A stretch of 64,000 nucleotides of DNA from Cladophialophora immunda. Lineage: Eukaryota > Ascomycota > Eurotiomycetes > Chaetothyriales > Herpotrichiellaceae. The notes under the pieces were generated by a model that searched no databases, was not told the origin of the DNA, and saw nothing but the letters and a program-made list of their open reading frames with translations. Positions 23,836 to 33,366 of the stretch are shown in pieces; positions within the stretch are counted from its first letter, which is position 1; each line of letters begins with the position of its first letter. A program made the translations under genes and the position numbers. The DNA is taken from assembly GCF_000835495.1 (NCBI RefSeq), contig NW_015622541.1, positions 4,092,001-4,156,000 of the forward strand, given 5' to 3'.

Positions 23836-25227
23836 ATGCGCCTGATCAATACAACTACACTTGGACTCGAGGAATTCGAAGGCTCCGACATTCCGCTGTA
23901 TGCAATCCTCTCCCATACCTGGGGCGAGGGCGAAGTCACGTACCAGGACGTCCAGGCCCGGAAAGCGAAGGGTAAACTGGGCTACGAAAAGATCAAAAAT
24001 ACCTGCAAAAGGGCACGGGCGGACGGGTTCGACTATGTCTGGGTCGATACTTGCTGCATTGACAAGAAAAGCAGCGCAGAGCTTTCGGAAGCGATCAACT
24101 CGATGTGCAGCTGGTATCGAGATGCGATAGTGTGTTACGCATTTCTTGCCGATGTGTCGTCAAATTTCTCGGGTGGCCAAATTATGGTCGACGATTTCGA
24201 ATTCTCGGACAGCAGATGGTTCACTCGAGGATGGACTCTCCAGGAGCTTATAGTGCCTCAAATATTGATATTTCTCGACAGGAACTGGCAAGAAATCGGT
24301 ACCAAAGCAAGTCTCCAAAGAAAGATATCAGCTATCACTGATATTCCCGCCAATATCCTTGAAGGTGATATTGACTCTGCGAGCGTAGCACAAAAGATGT
24401 CATGGGCTTCTTGGAGAGAGACAAAGAGAGTTGAGGACCAAGCGTATTGTTTATTGGGATTGTTTGGCATCCATATGCCTCTGCTCTACGGAGAAGGGAA
24501 GAAGGCCTTTAGGAGGCTGCAAGAAGAAATTCTGAGGGTTTCGGACGATTATAGTATCTTCGCCTGGGAAAACAACTCCAGGGCTACCGAGGGTCTCCTT
24601 GCCACAACCCCATATCAGTTCCAGGATAGCATGGATGTGAAGGCAATGGATCAATCAACCACTTCGGGCGGAGCAGTGACGGTGGACAATAAAGGGATCC
24701 ACTTGACACTCCGCATCAGCAAGCACGCTGTTCGTGACGAGGATCATTTTGCGCTCCTTCCATGCACAAGGGGAGGAAGGCAAATTGGAATCTATCTGCG
24801 ACCGATTCCAGAAACGAAGGACATGTTCACAAGAAACATGGTGAAAGAGTCCATATTTCCTCTCACAGACCATTCTAATCTGCGGGATTACCTCGAGAGA
24901 AGTCTCTGTGTCCGACAGAGTCGTACAGAGCAGATCAACACGCCTCATTTACATGCTGCCGCGGCAGTGGGACACCGGGCGTTGGTGAATTTCTTGACTA
25001 GCAAGGGTATGGGATTAGAGTCCCGAGACCAGCATGGCAGGACGGCATTGTTTCTGGCGTCGGAGAATGGCCACCTGGAAGTGGTACGGCTTCTGCTCGA
25101 CAAGGGCGCCAACCCGAATGCTCGAAGCAAATCCGGAGCAACACCACTAGATCTTGCGCAGATAGGCCCTCACGAGCCAGTAGTAGAGCAGCTGCTTGAG
25201 AAGGGTGCTGTCAGGAGGGTGCCTTGA
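23836..25227 (+). CDS. HET-domain protein with C-terminal ankyrin repeats
   Basis: A single-exon ATG frame of 463 residues. The HET domain is at residues 21-215. Its three signature blocks are LYAILSHTWG (21-30), GFDYVWVDTCCIDKKSS (64-80) and SRWFTRGWTLQELI (126-139). It is followed by VEDQAYCLLGLFGI (199-212) and MPLLYGEGKKAFRRLQEEI, as in the HET-E/HET-D type. A second domain (about 240-355) follows. Residues 370-463 form about three ankyrin repeats, including GRTALFLASENGHLEVVRLL. HET domains trigger heterokaryon incompatibility and regulated cell death, and are often the effector of NLR-like proteins. Here no NACHT or NB-ARC nucleotide-binding domain lies between the HET and repeat parts, and the repeat array is short. 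It may be a reduced member or an autonomous HET-ANK protein. It lies in an accessory stretch next to a poly-G run and a possible ankyrin remnant. Confidence 0.9.
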   Translation: MRLINTTTLGLEEFEGSDIPLYAILSHTWGEGEVTYQDVQARKAKGKLGYEKIKNTCKRARADGFDYVWVDTCCIDKKSSAELSEAINSMCSWYRDAIVCYAFLADVSSNFSGGQIMVDDFEFSDSRWFTRGWTLQELIVPQILIFLDRNWQEIGTKASLQRKISAITDIPANILEGDIDSASVAQKMSWASWRETKRVEDQAYCLLGLFGIHMPLLYGEGKKAFRRLQEEILRVSDDYSIFAWENNSRATEGLLATTPYQFQDSMDVKAMDQSTTSGGAVTVDNKGIHLTLRISKHAVRDEDHFALLPCTRGGRQIGIYLRPIPETKDMFTRNMVKESIFPLTDHSNLRDYLERSLCVRQSRTEQINTPHLHAAAAVGHRALVNFLTSKGMGLESRDQHGRTALFLASENGHLEVVRLLLDKGANPNARSKSGATPLDLAQIGPHEPVVEQLLEKGAVRRVP

Positions 25228-26502
25228 TTGCTTAACGGGTGGCCAAGCGATGGAATATTTCTCCAGTAGTGGCGGATTATTGGGCACTATAGTAGATAAA
25301 GGTCTCTATCGTCGTGACAGGTGCGGACTCTTTGAACGGAATAACGAATAAAAAGGTACGGCGAGTCTCAGGAACTGTCCTGATGGGCTATCCTGATCTA
25401 CCATAGGGCCTAGGATGGTGCTTTCGTTGGCGGCGGATCACTGCCGTGACGAGCTTGTACAGCCCTTCTTCAATAAAGGCGTTGATCAAGATGTCAAGAC
25501 TCGGCAGCATAGCCTTCTAGGTTCGCTAGTCGCTGCGATGGACGTATCGGAAGGATCACTAGTCGGCGGGGGCCGCTTCTTCACCAAAACGTCCTCATTC
25601 TTCTACTGGTCGCGTGGTTTCCCCGCGATGCCCAATGTGGAAATCCTAAATCGGCTCAGGACCCACCTCCGGGCTCTGGATGCGTGGATGAAGGACGTTG
25701 GGCTGACTGGCAACAAGTTCCATATGAAAAGAAAAATCACGAAAGCTCACAGCATGCCTATATACGGGCATTGAACATGTCGCCTCGCACACGAAAAGGG
25801 ACATCCTACGTCAGGACGTATATGAATCCTGTCTGCAAGTAAAGAGGTCCGGTCCCCGAGAGCAATAATTCCCAGATTCTCGTCGACCAGAACGCATTTC
25901 TATACCAGAGACCAAGAAAATGAATGCAGATAACAGGTGTTTATTCCTCCCGCAGTTGACTGACTTTATTGACCCTTCGCCGGCAGCGGCCTGCCAACTC
26001 CGCCGCCCTCACCACATCTTCGACCTCAGAGTTTGGGCACAAGGGACGAAATGCTTGTTGGAATCTTGCCTTGCCGTGGACCAAGCGGTAAACACACGCC
26101 GAGCGAGAACGAAACCGGACGTAACGCCTTAGCAGTGGAACTCGACAGAATGACGGATGATCTCGCCCGCGGACGGCGTCAGGCAGACCGCAGCGCCTAA
26201 CAAGCCTGGCAGTGGGTGAAAAGCAAGATGTCAACATACTGCTCGACGTTGACATCGCTCCACATTTGGGAAGGAATTGAGGATCGGAGGTGGAGCGCGT
26301 CGCGGACGACCATGGGAATAGAGTCGGTCATCATGGAACGAGGGCTGATGCGAGCTTGGAAATTTCCGACTTGTCGCGTTCCGTATGCGAGAGTGAAGCT
26401 TACGTGCCCATGTAAACCGATGATTCTACTGAGAGAAGCTTCGGTCGGTCCCTTGCCTAGGCTACGTGCCGCATGCAGACAGAATCAGGATTGACTATCC
26501 GC
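25228..26502. other. Intergenic between HET gene and Clr5-like gene
   Basis: Apart from the possible ankyrin remnant at 25415-25774, I see no gene. Both neighbours end into this stretch, so it should hold two 3' UTRs. Short open frames such as 25920-26132 lack protein features. Confidence 0.4.
25415..25774 (+). pseudogene. Possible ankyrin-repeat remnant (119-codon ORF)
   Basis: The ATG at 25415 opens 119 codons. The first 40 read like a decayed ankyrin repeat (VLSLAADHCRDELVQPFFNK, then GVDQDVKT), while the rest has no recognisable pattern. It lies 188 bp downstream of the HET-ankyrin stop in the same orientation, so it may be the broken tail of a longer repeat array or of a neighbouring paralogue. 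It could also be chance. I see no intron that would join it in frame to the HET gene. Confidence 0.25.
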
Positions 26503-28647
26503 TCATGGTGACGAGGGATTTGACGGAAGACCTGTGACCCGAGAGAATCTCAAGCTGCTGTTCTGGCTCCTCTGGCTCGACGAACCAGTCTGTTGGCTTG
26601 CAATGGAGGCCGCAGTGCCGGGTCTAGCTCTAAAAGCTGTGGTGCGAAACCGGCGATAGTCGGAGCTGGTCGAGGAAGTGAAGGATTGGGCCAGCGTTGG
26701 TAAACCATGCGCAAGTGTCGTTTTCTCCCTTAAAGGGAATGCTTGCACAGCCGACGCCGTTTGCTGGACTTTTAGAGTATTCCATCCTTCTTCAACATCC
26801 GTTTCTGTCATGGTACCAGAGATGGGGAGAATACTGGCGATTCCCATCGTAATCCTTCTTAGACGGCTGTCGGGAATATTGGATGTGTGTAAAAACCTCG
26901 GGTTGAACTTCGGGGAGAAATGGTCAATGATTGATTCAATCATCGCGTTGTATCGTGGAGGATATTCAATCCCTTGTCTTATGTCCTGGATGCTGCAACG
27001 GAGCAGATCCGAGAGAAGCGGATCCGAGGCACTTGGAAACAACTCCATTTCAAGATTTCGCCTCCCGATCAGAATCGGCTCCAACAGGAACGGAATAACA
27101 GCAACTGCAAGGCCATTCAAGTCACAGGGAAGGCCTCGGTGATTGTCACTCTCTGAGTGGTTCGACCCCACAGGATAAGCAGCCCTGTCTGCCAAACATT
27201 CTTCGAGGATTGAGCAAGCCACTTCCTGAGCGTTGTAGTCACCACGCTGTATCGAGTCCTCTCGAAAAGGTTGATCAAACATGTGGGAATTTCTCTTTAT
27301 ATATGATTTAACCTTGTCAACGGCAAAGCGAAAGCACCTGCGGGTGGTTTCGCACTCACGGAGGTGTTCCATTATTTGGCCTTGCCCGAGAGTCATACAA
27401 CAGCCTGGTGCTCCTCCACAATCTTTGTTGAGCTTGTCGTTGCTCAGGTGCATAGCAGTGACCGCCCAATAGGCTAAATCTTCGTGCGATTCTAGCAAGG
27501 CAATGGTCAGAGTTCCGGTATTTTCGTGAATGCATTGCCTCTCCACAGCTTCGAGATATTTCCAAGTTCGGACGTCATGCATAGACGGGAGAGGGTATTG
27601 CTGTAGCAATGTACTCCGGACATCTTCAATCAACATGCTCACAATCTGCTTCTGCACAGTAGTTGAGGCAGATCTCGCACAGTTTATAGCACCAAGAACC
27701 ATCCGTGGATGAGCACTGTCGACAGTTTTCTTATTTTCGCGAAAATGGAAGTAGATGAGGAAGTACAGGTTGAACGCTTCAGTAAAGTCTCGGAGGATGA
27801 AAATTATAGTCGCCATATTTTTCAGCTTCGCAGCACGGTCCATGCTATCCTGAGTCCCCAACATGGTAGTTGTGTAAAGATCGAATGCAGTTCTGCTCAA
27901 CCGATACGTCGAGGGGAGGGGTGCCGAAACAATGCCCACCGCTGATGACGACACAACCATCTCTGGGCCCTGGGGGCCATGCAACCGCCGAGTTGCAAAG
28001 ATAAGCGAGGAATCCAACGACTGTATGACGGTCTTGCATCCTGACAGGAACTGCACTCCATGCTCTGCGGCTTCGGTGGCCAATCCAGTGGGTTCGGATT
28101 GGCTCGTCCCACTGTCAATAGCAGACCGGGCTGCTATCATCTCGTAATCACGATGTTCCTTAGGCTGTCCATGAGATTGTTCGCTATCGACCATAAACAC
28201 ATCTTCAAAACGCAAGTGAACGCAATCCGTAGGTGGAGGTTTAGATTCAGGACTTTCGGGCCTGTTGGATGCTTCGAGGCCCGACTTGTGTCCAGATACA
28301 CTGGGACTCGTGCAGCCATGAGTGGGCGTGGCATTGTCGCCCTGGGACAGCGGCGCGTCGCTTCTTGATGTATTCAAAGCGACTGGACACTGTGGCTGCT
28401 TGTAGAAACAGATGTTATGTTCCTTCAACAATCCGTCAAGTTGCGCGAGGGTGACGGGCCTTCCAATCAAAGATCGAACCTCAAGTTGCATGTCGTGTCG
28501 ACTGCTACCTTGTTCTTGAAGCAGCCGAAGTCGCGGTCCAAGCATAGCTCTCTCTGCTTTGGACAATCTTGCGTTGTAACGCGACGAGTTTGGTTCCACA
28601 GGGATGAACCGCGTGTAAGGCTCTCTGGACGAGGCTGACTGAGCCAT
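26503..28647 (-). CDS. Clr5-like fungal protein with helical C-terminal region (putative)
   Basis: A single open frame. The first ATG is at 28647, since codons upstream to 28740 offer only a TTG, and it gives 714 residues. Residues about 20-80 (RLSKAERAMLGPRLRLLQEQ, then MQLEVRSLIGRPVTLAQLDG) resemble a Clr5-type small helical DNA-binding unit as found at the N-terminus of many filamentous-fungal proteins. A polar linker follows. Residues about 240-480 are helical, with FTEAFNLYFLIYFHF and repeated 30-40-residue helical pairs reminiscent of the TPR-like part of Clr5 proteins. The C-terminus is Ser/Thr/Arg-rich and disordered. A regulatory role is only inference, and the Clr5 match is weak. 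No intron is needed. Confidence 0.6.
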   Translation of the reverse strand: MAQSASSREPYTRFIPVEPNSSRYNARLSKAERAMLGPRLRLLQEQGSSRHDMQLEVRSLIGRPVTLAQLDGLLKEHNICFYKQPQCPVALNTSRSDAPLSQGDNATPTHGCTSPSVSGHKSGLEASNRPESPESKPPPTDCVHLRFEDVFMVDSEQSHGQPKEHRDYEMIAARSAIDSGTSQSEPTGLATEAAEHGVQFLSGCKTVIQSLDSSLIFATRRLHGPQGPEMVVSSSAVGIVSAPLPSTYRLSRTAFDLYTTTMLGTQDSMDRAAKLKNMATIIFILRDFTEAFNLYFLIYFHFRENKKTVDSAHPRMVLGAINCARSASTTVQKQIVSMLIEDVRSTLLQQYPLPSMHDVRTWKYLEAVERQCIHENTGTLTIALLESHEDLAYWAVTAMHLSNDKLNKDCGGAPGCCMTLGQGQIMEHLRECETTRRCFRFAVDKVKSYIKRNSHMFDQPFREDSIQRGDYNAQEVACSILEECLADRAAYPVGSNHSESDNHRGLPCDLNGLAVAVIPFLLEPILIGRRNLEMELFPSASDPLLSDLLRCSIQDIRQGIEYPPRYNAMIESIIDHFSPKFNPRFLHTSNIPDSRLRRITMGIASILPISGTMTETDVEEGWNTLKVQQTASAVQAFPLREKTTLAHGLPTLAQSFTSSTSSDYRRFRTTAFRARPGTAASIASQQTGSSSQRSQNSSLRFSRVTGLPSNPSSP

Positions 28648-29514
28648 GGCTGTGCAGTGTAGAAATGCGTGCGATCGAACTCCAGGTTCCTGGACCGTCT
28701 TAAGGCAAGCCCCGATCAGTGCAAAGTATGGTGAAGGCAAGGTAGAGAGAGAATGAAATATCTCGAATTCATGGTGAACGGCTTTTGAAGCACCCGGGCG
28801 CCCGCACAGGTTGGGTTGAACCAGGCAAGAATCGTGAATTCCATTTCAAGACTAGCCCCAGTTCTTGGGAAGGAGCCATTGGCCAATGGGAATGCATTGT
28901 GGGGTAGAGGGCCACCCGTGATAGAGCGCCCCGAATCACCCAATCACCACTGTACACCTTGCAAATGTGGAGCATTCAAATGACCTCTGACATAGGAGAG
29001 TTCGGGCAGCAGGAAAAGGAACAACTGTGGAGTTTGAAACTTGATCGAAACATCCTTGCAGCGGCCTCCCCATATGGTCTTGCTATACCTCGTGCTCTGC
29101 CCACCATAGAACACAGCCCACCTTGGACTATTCGCGTGTCACGGTGAGCGTCCACGGTTCGTAAATGTCTATCAGCAAAATTTGAGAAGCAGGGCAGTAG
29201 GGTATTAAAAGTAACGAAGGTTGATCATGGAAGTAGAAGTCAGTCCTATCCTTGCACATAGTATGTATGTATATTCCCTCGTGGCCAAATTTGTTCTCAG
29301 CCTTGCCCTGACGAGGCTCGGCGTCTCCTGGTTTACTGCCATCGCCAATAGCTCCCCAAAAGCCGGCTTCGTAATATATCCATTCTTTTCAACAAGGTCA
29401 GCTTTAACACATGTTGTGCAATTTCCACTGTGGAGGAAGGCGGATCTTGCTTGGCTCTTCCCGCTGTTGACTCTCGGCGTCCCCGGTGTCATCGCGGTCT
29501 CCAATGCGTTCCGA
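28648..29514. other. Intergenic between MFS transporter 3' end and Clr5-like gene promoter
   Basis: About 870 bp without a recognised gene. It contains the Clr5-like gene's upstream region and the transporter 3' region. Open frames antisense to the transporter (29221-29625) are shadows. Confidence 0.4.
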
Positions 29515-31302
29515 CTAATGGTCGTCGTTGATATCGACGATGGTCTTCTTCCACTTGCGTGCCGGAACACGGCGGTTGAACAAGATGTCGATCTCGCGGT
29601 AGGACCGATTCTTCATCTCTGGTAGCCAGATATAAGCCATGACCAAGCACACGAACGCGGTACCAGCCCAGACGTAGCCGCACTTGCCACCAAGGTTTGC
29701 TTGGTCTGGGTTGAGCATATAGCTTGCTAGGAAGATGCAAGGGATGTTGACAGCGTAGTAGCTACCACGTCCGACACCAGTGGTTAGAGGCCTGAGACGG
29801 ATGGATGACGTCTCTCCGATGATGACCCATGAGGCAGGAGCTGGTCCTAGGCAGAATAAGACGGAGACGATAAGGCCAAGAGATGCTTGCGCCAGGGAAG
29901 CTGAGTTTGACACCCCGACTGAAGCTGCAATACCGAGAGCGATCAAAAGGATGCAGTTGAAGGCCGAGCCCCAAAGATATATAGTCCGTCGGCCCAGGTA
30001 GGTCGTGAGAATCCAAGAGAGCATGACAAAGACCGCCTGTAGGGCAGAAGTAATAAGACCAAGGGCAAATGCGGTGTTAGTGGAGATGCCCGCGCCTGCT
30101 CTTATGTTAGTCTGTGGACAGGTGTGCAGGAGGAGTAACAACTCACGCTCGAAGAAGTACACGGCCTGATTGGCAATGAGGTTACCGGTCAAGTTCTGAG
30201 CAGCGTACACACCGCACACAATAAGCGTCCGGTAGCGATCGGTGCCTTTCCACAGTTCGATGAGACTGGGTTCTTTCTCGGTCTTCTCAAGCTCGACAGT
30301 ACGACGCATCATGGCCACCTGATCGGCAGAGTTGTCAAGCATAGACGAGCGTCCTAGGCGTCTGACGGCCTTTTGTGCCTCTTCGAGCCTTCCCTTCCGA
30401 ACCAGCCACCAGGGCGATTCGGGTCCCCACCAAATGAGTAGGGCCAGGGGAGTGGGGAACAGCCATTGAAGCGCGATAGGAATTCTAGGTCTTGCTGTTA
30501 GCAGAAAGCTTATGAGCCTGACGTCGGGCAAAGCACGTACCTGTATGCTTCTTCGCGGTCCAAGCTGTTGTAATGATAGGTGACGCCGCCCACAATAATC
30601 GCTCCGACAGCCCAGAACATCTGAAGCATCTGAGTTGCAGGGGCTCTCAGCCTGAGGGGGACGATCTCGCTGCAGTATGCTGGTGCATTGGCGATGAAGA
30701 CGCCCCAAGGAATGCCTTCGAGAACCTGGGATCCAAACAGGACTCCCAGTGAGTTGCCAAAATAAAAGACAAAAATGAAGCCGTTCAAAGCCATGAGGCC
30801 GCCGATGGTTGCCCACCGGTATCCGATGGCACTAGTGATCGGTCCGGCAAGGAAGACGCCAATGAAGGCACCGACTGGCCCGCCACACTGAAAAGCAGAC
30901 TGCCATGCGGCTGTAATGAAATATTTGTCTTGGCTGGCATTGTATTGGCCGAAGTCTTGGGCGAATCGAGGAAGAGCAATGAAGTTTCCCATCAAGAAAA
31001 CGCAGTAGGCCTCCATGATCTGGAGATAGTCAGAGAGATCGCTCAATAAAGACGGCAGTGATATGGGTGGCGAGGAAACCTACGATGGTGCATGACATGA
31101 CAAATGCCCACCAGCTGGCAGAGGGATAGGCTCGAACCGCCTCAATGACGCCCATCCTGTGTTCAGTATGCTCTGCCTCGATCGCACCCGCCCTGTTGTA
31201 ATCGAGCTTCTCATTGGTCTCATCGACATGGTATACCGAGGACTTCTGCATCTCAACCTCATACTCGCCATTGGGCGAGTCCGATATGACTTGGTCGGCC
31301 AT
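29515..31302 (-). CDS. MFS sugar transporter, alpha-glucoside/maltose permease type
   Basis: Spliced model, minus strand: exons 31302-31084, 31019-30541, 30484-30147 and 30095-29515, giving 538 residues. Donors are GTAGGT, GTACGT and GTGAGT, with AG acceptors in phase. About twelve membrane segments are visible. Family marks include the loop after helix 2 (AGPITSAIGYRWATIGG), QVLEGIPWGVF in helix 4, PESPWWLVRKGRLEEAQKAV after helix 6, and YFFERAGISTNTAF before helix 7. These are as in yeast MAL/AGT permeases and fungal MalP-type proton symporters at the plasma membrane. The substrate is likely maltose or a related glucoside, but this subfamily is broad and the substrate cannot be read from sequence. 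The N-terminal 60 residues are cytosolic and acidic. Several CreA-type sites lie just upstream. No glucosidase gene is adjacent. Confidence 0.85.
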
Positions 31303-32745
31303 GTTGAATTGTGGTCTGCCTTACTGTTTGCTGGGCAGGAGAATGGCGAGATGGAGAGCAGAACAGGAGAGCGTTCTGGAAGTCTTTATCCTCAGAGTCG
31401 CACTTTTGCCGGATCCAAGCTTGACGCACTTAAGCATATGTTCTACGTATGGGAGGCGATTTTGCTCGGCCCCGGCTTCCCCGACTTCCCCACCTCATCA
31501 CCCTTCTAGGCATTATTCCGTGCGCAGCGTTACATTTCTGTTACATCTGGGGTCGACTCGTGGAGACATGGGGATTCAAATCAAGCCCAGAAATGCCCAG
31601 TTCTGACTCGGTGCAGCTAAGCCCGATCCCGCACATGGCGTGCGCGAGGGATTTCGGGCACAGCTCCACCGAGAGCAGGTGTGATAGAATGGTCGGCATA
31701 TTGACCGACGAGGGTGGATCCTGGGGATCTCAAGGTGCAGCTATATCAACCAATCATGGAGCAAGTTGGCGCACTGAGGGGACCAGTGGCGTGGAGAGGT
31801 GGACACTAAACTTTATCCTGCCTTGGCAGCCTTTTGACCACCGGAATATCTTCTTTCCAGGCAAGGAGTTTGGGTGGCCGACATATGGCCACACGTGAGA
31901 TCTCAAGGACAACGTGCACTCGCCCCTGGACTTCGGCAGTGGACCACATCCCAAATCAGGAATGTTGCCGGTAGACATATCATGCGAAGGCGATAGACGG
32001 GACAAAGGTGCCGGAGCAATTTCTCAGGATATCATTGCGTGTCGTGTTACCTGCTATATAGCACCACCTGTTGTGCAGAACCTAACTCTGCAAATGCAAC
32101 CGTGGGAGGTAGGACAAGGGACTTAAGCGATCATTTCGAGGCAACATCATCCCATCAAACGTGACCGCGGATCATCACTGTTCAAGACACTCGAGCGAAA
32201 AGCTAAGGATAATCGGCACGAGCGAGACTCGTGTCATTCAACCAACCACTTCCACATGACTCTTTACGACCGGTAGTCTCTTCACAGTTGCCATCTTCTC
32301 CGTCTCCAACATGCTCCTTGCCTGCTTTCTGGCTGGCAACACCCATATGAAGTAGAGAAATCAAAATTGAGATTGAACATCGCCACCACAGACGCTATCT
32401 CTCCTTATCTTTCGCCGGATTTCTAAGTACCCAATTTCTAGCATTCAACCCCTCCCCACCGAATCACCTGCTTGGTTGTGAGAGAAACCTATTCTGAATG
32501 TAATGTACTTGTCCGGAAAGTAGACATTGGGATTGGGGTACCGTTTACGATGTTCACTTTTTGTGTACCAAATTTGGCAGCTCACCGCATTGACCAAAGA
32601 TGCTCTCAGAACCGTAATTTCGGTGATGGGTGATTCCGCTGGATCCCAGTGTGTGAAGTACGGCCGCGCATTGACCTGGCTTCACAAGTCGAGAGGCAGC
32701 ATTTGGTCGTATCAAGGGGAACATATCAAGTGGTTTGGGTTCCGG
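31303..32745. promoter_or_regulatory. Promoter region of the MFS transporter, with clustered CreA-type sites
   Basis: Non-coding 1.4 kb between the transporter start and the nitroreductase stop. Four matches to the CreA consensus SYGGRG lie 170-425 bp upstream of the transporter ATG: CCGGGG (complement of 31470-31475), GTGGGG (complement of 31488-31493), CTGGGG (31547-31552) and CTGGGG (31721-31726). CreA mediates glucose repression in filamentous fungi. The motif is short, so some matches are expected by chance. The remainder shows nothing I can name. Confidence 0.35.
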
Positions 32746-33366
32746 TCAGATACCTTTCACCAGCACCCTCTCTTCCAGCGGTTTCACTTCCTTTTCTTTT
32801 TTGTCATTGTTCGCGGGTGTCCCAAAGACCAGCTGCGCCTTCAACACCCAGTCATCACTCACGCCCCATATTTCCTTCACCATGTCATCGATATTCGGGT
32901 TATAATGCTGCAAATTTGCGCCCATACCCTCGGCCTCAAGCGCACACCATAACGCAAACTGATGCATCCCAGCGCTATGTTCGCTCCACTGCTCGAACTT
33001 CTTGTACGGAATGATACCGTCGTACTTTTCCGCCGTGGCCGCGACAGTGGCTTGGTCCTCGAAGCACAAGATCGTGCCGTAGCCCCCGCGGTACTTTGTA
33101 ATCATGGGCGCAAAGTACGTTGTGAACACGGCCTCGGGGAGAACCTGGGACATGATGGTGCGCGCATGGTCCCAGAGCCGTTGGTGCTCCTCCCGCAGGA
33201 GGATGAGGAAGCGGGCGGATTGGCTATTGAATGAGGAGGGGGTGTGAAGGGTGATGTGGTGCACAATATCGACGATGCGGGAGTCTGGGACTGGAGAGGA
33301 GGAGTTAAGGTCGTAAATTGTGCGTCGGGTCGCTATGGCATCGAGAAGAGACATTTGGGAAGCCAT
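32746..33366 (-). CDS. Nitroreductase family protein, FRM2/HBN1-like
   Basis: A single-exon frame of 206 residues from ATG 33366. Typical features are the N-terminal FMN-phosphate-binding RRTIYDL (residues 13-19), SSFNSQSARFLILL at about 45-58, GGYGTILCFEDQATV at about 95-109, and the long HSAGMHQFALWCALEAEGMG segment at about 130-150. Length of about 200 residues and lack of a second domain fit the fungal FRM2/HBN1 group of FMN-dependent oxidoreductases, linked in yeast to lipid signalling and oxidative stress. It would act as a homodimer in the cytosol or nucleus. The physiological substrate is unknown. No neighbouring gene suggests a pathway. Confidence 0.88.
   Translation of the reverse strand: MASQMSLLDAIATRRTIYDLNSSSPVPDSRIVDIVHHITLHTPSSFNSQSARFLILLREEHQRLWDHARTIMSQVLPEAVFTTYFAPMITKYRGGYGTILCFEDQATVAATAEKYDGIIPYKKFEQWSEHSAGMHQFALWCALEAEGMGANLQHYNPNIDDMVKEIWGVSDDWVLKAQLVFGTPANNDKKEKEVKPLEERVLVKGI

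Noticed and set aside
30490..30816. Unspliced extension of the transporter ORF
   Set aside because: The 433-codon frame begins in another frame and reads through an intron; the spliced model gives the full MFS signature series.
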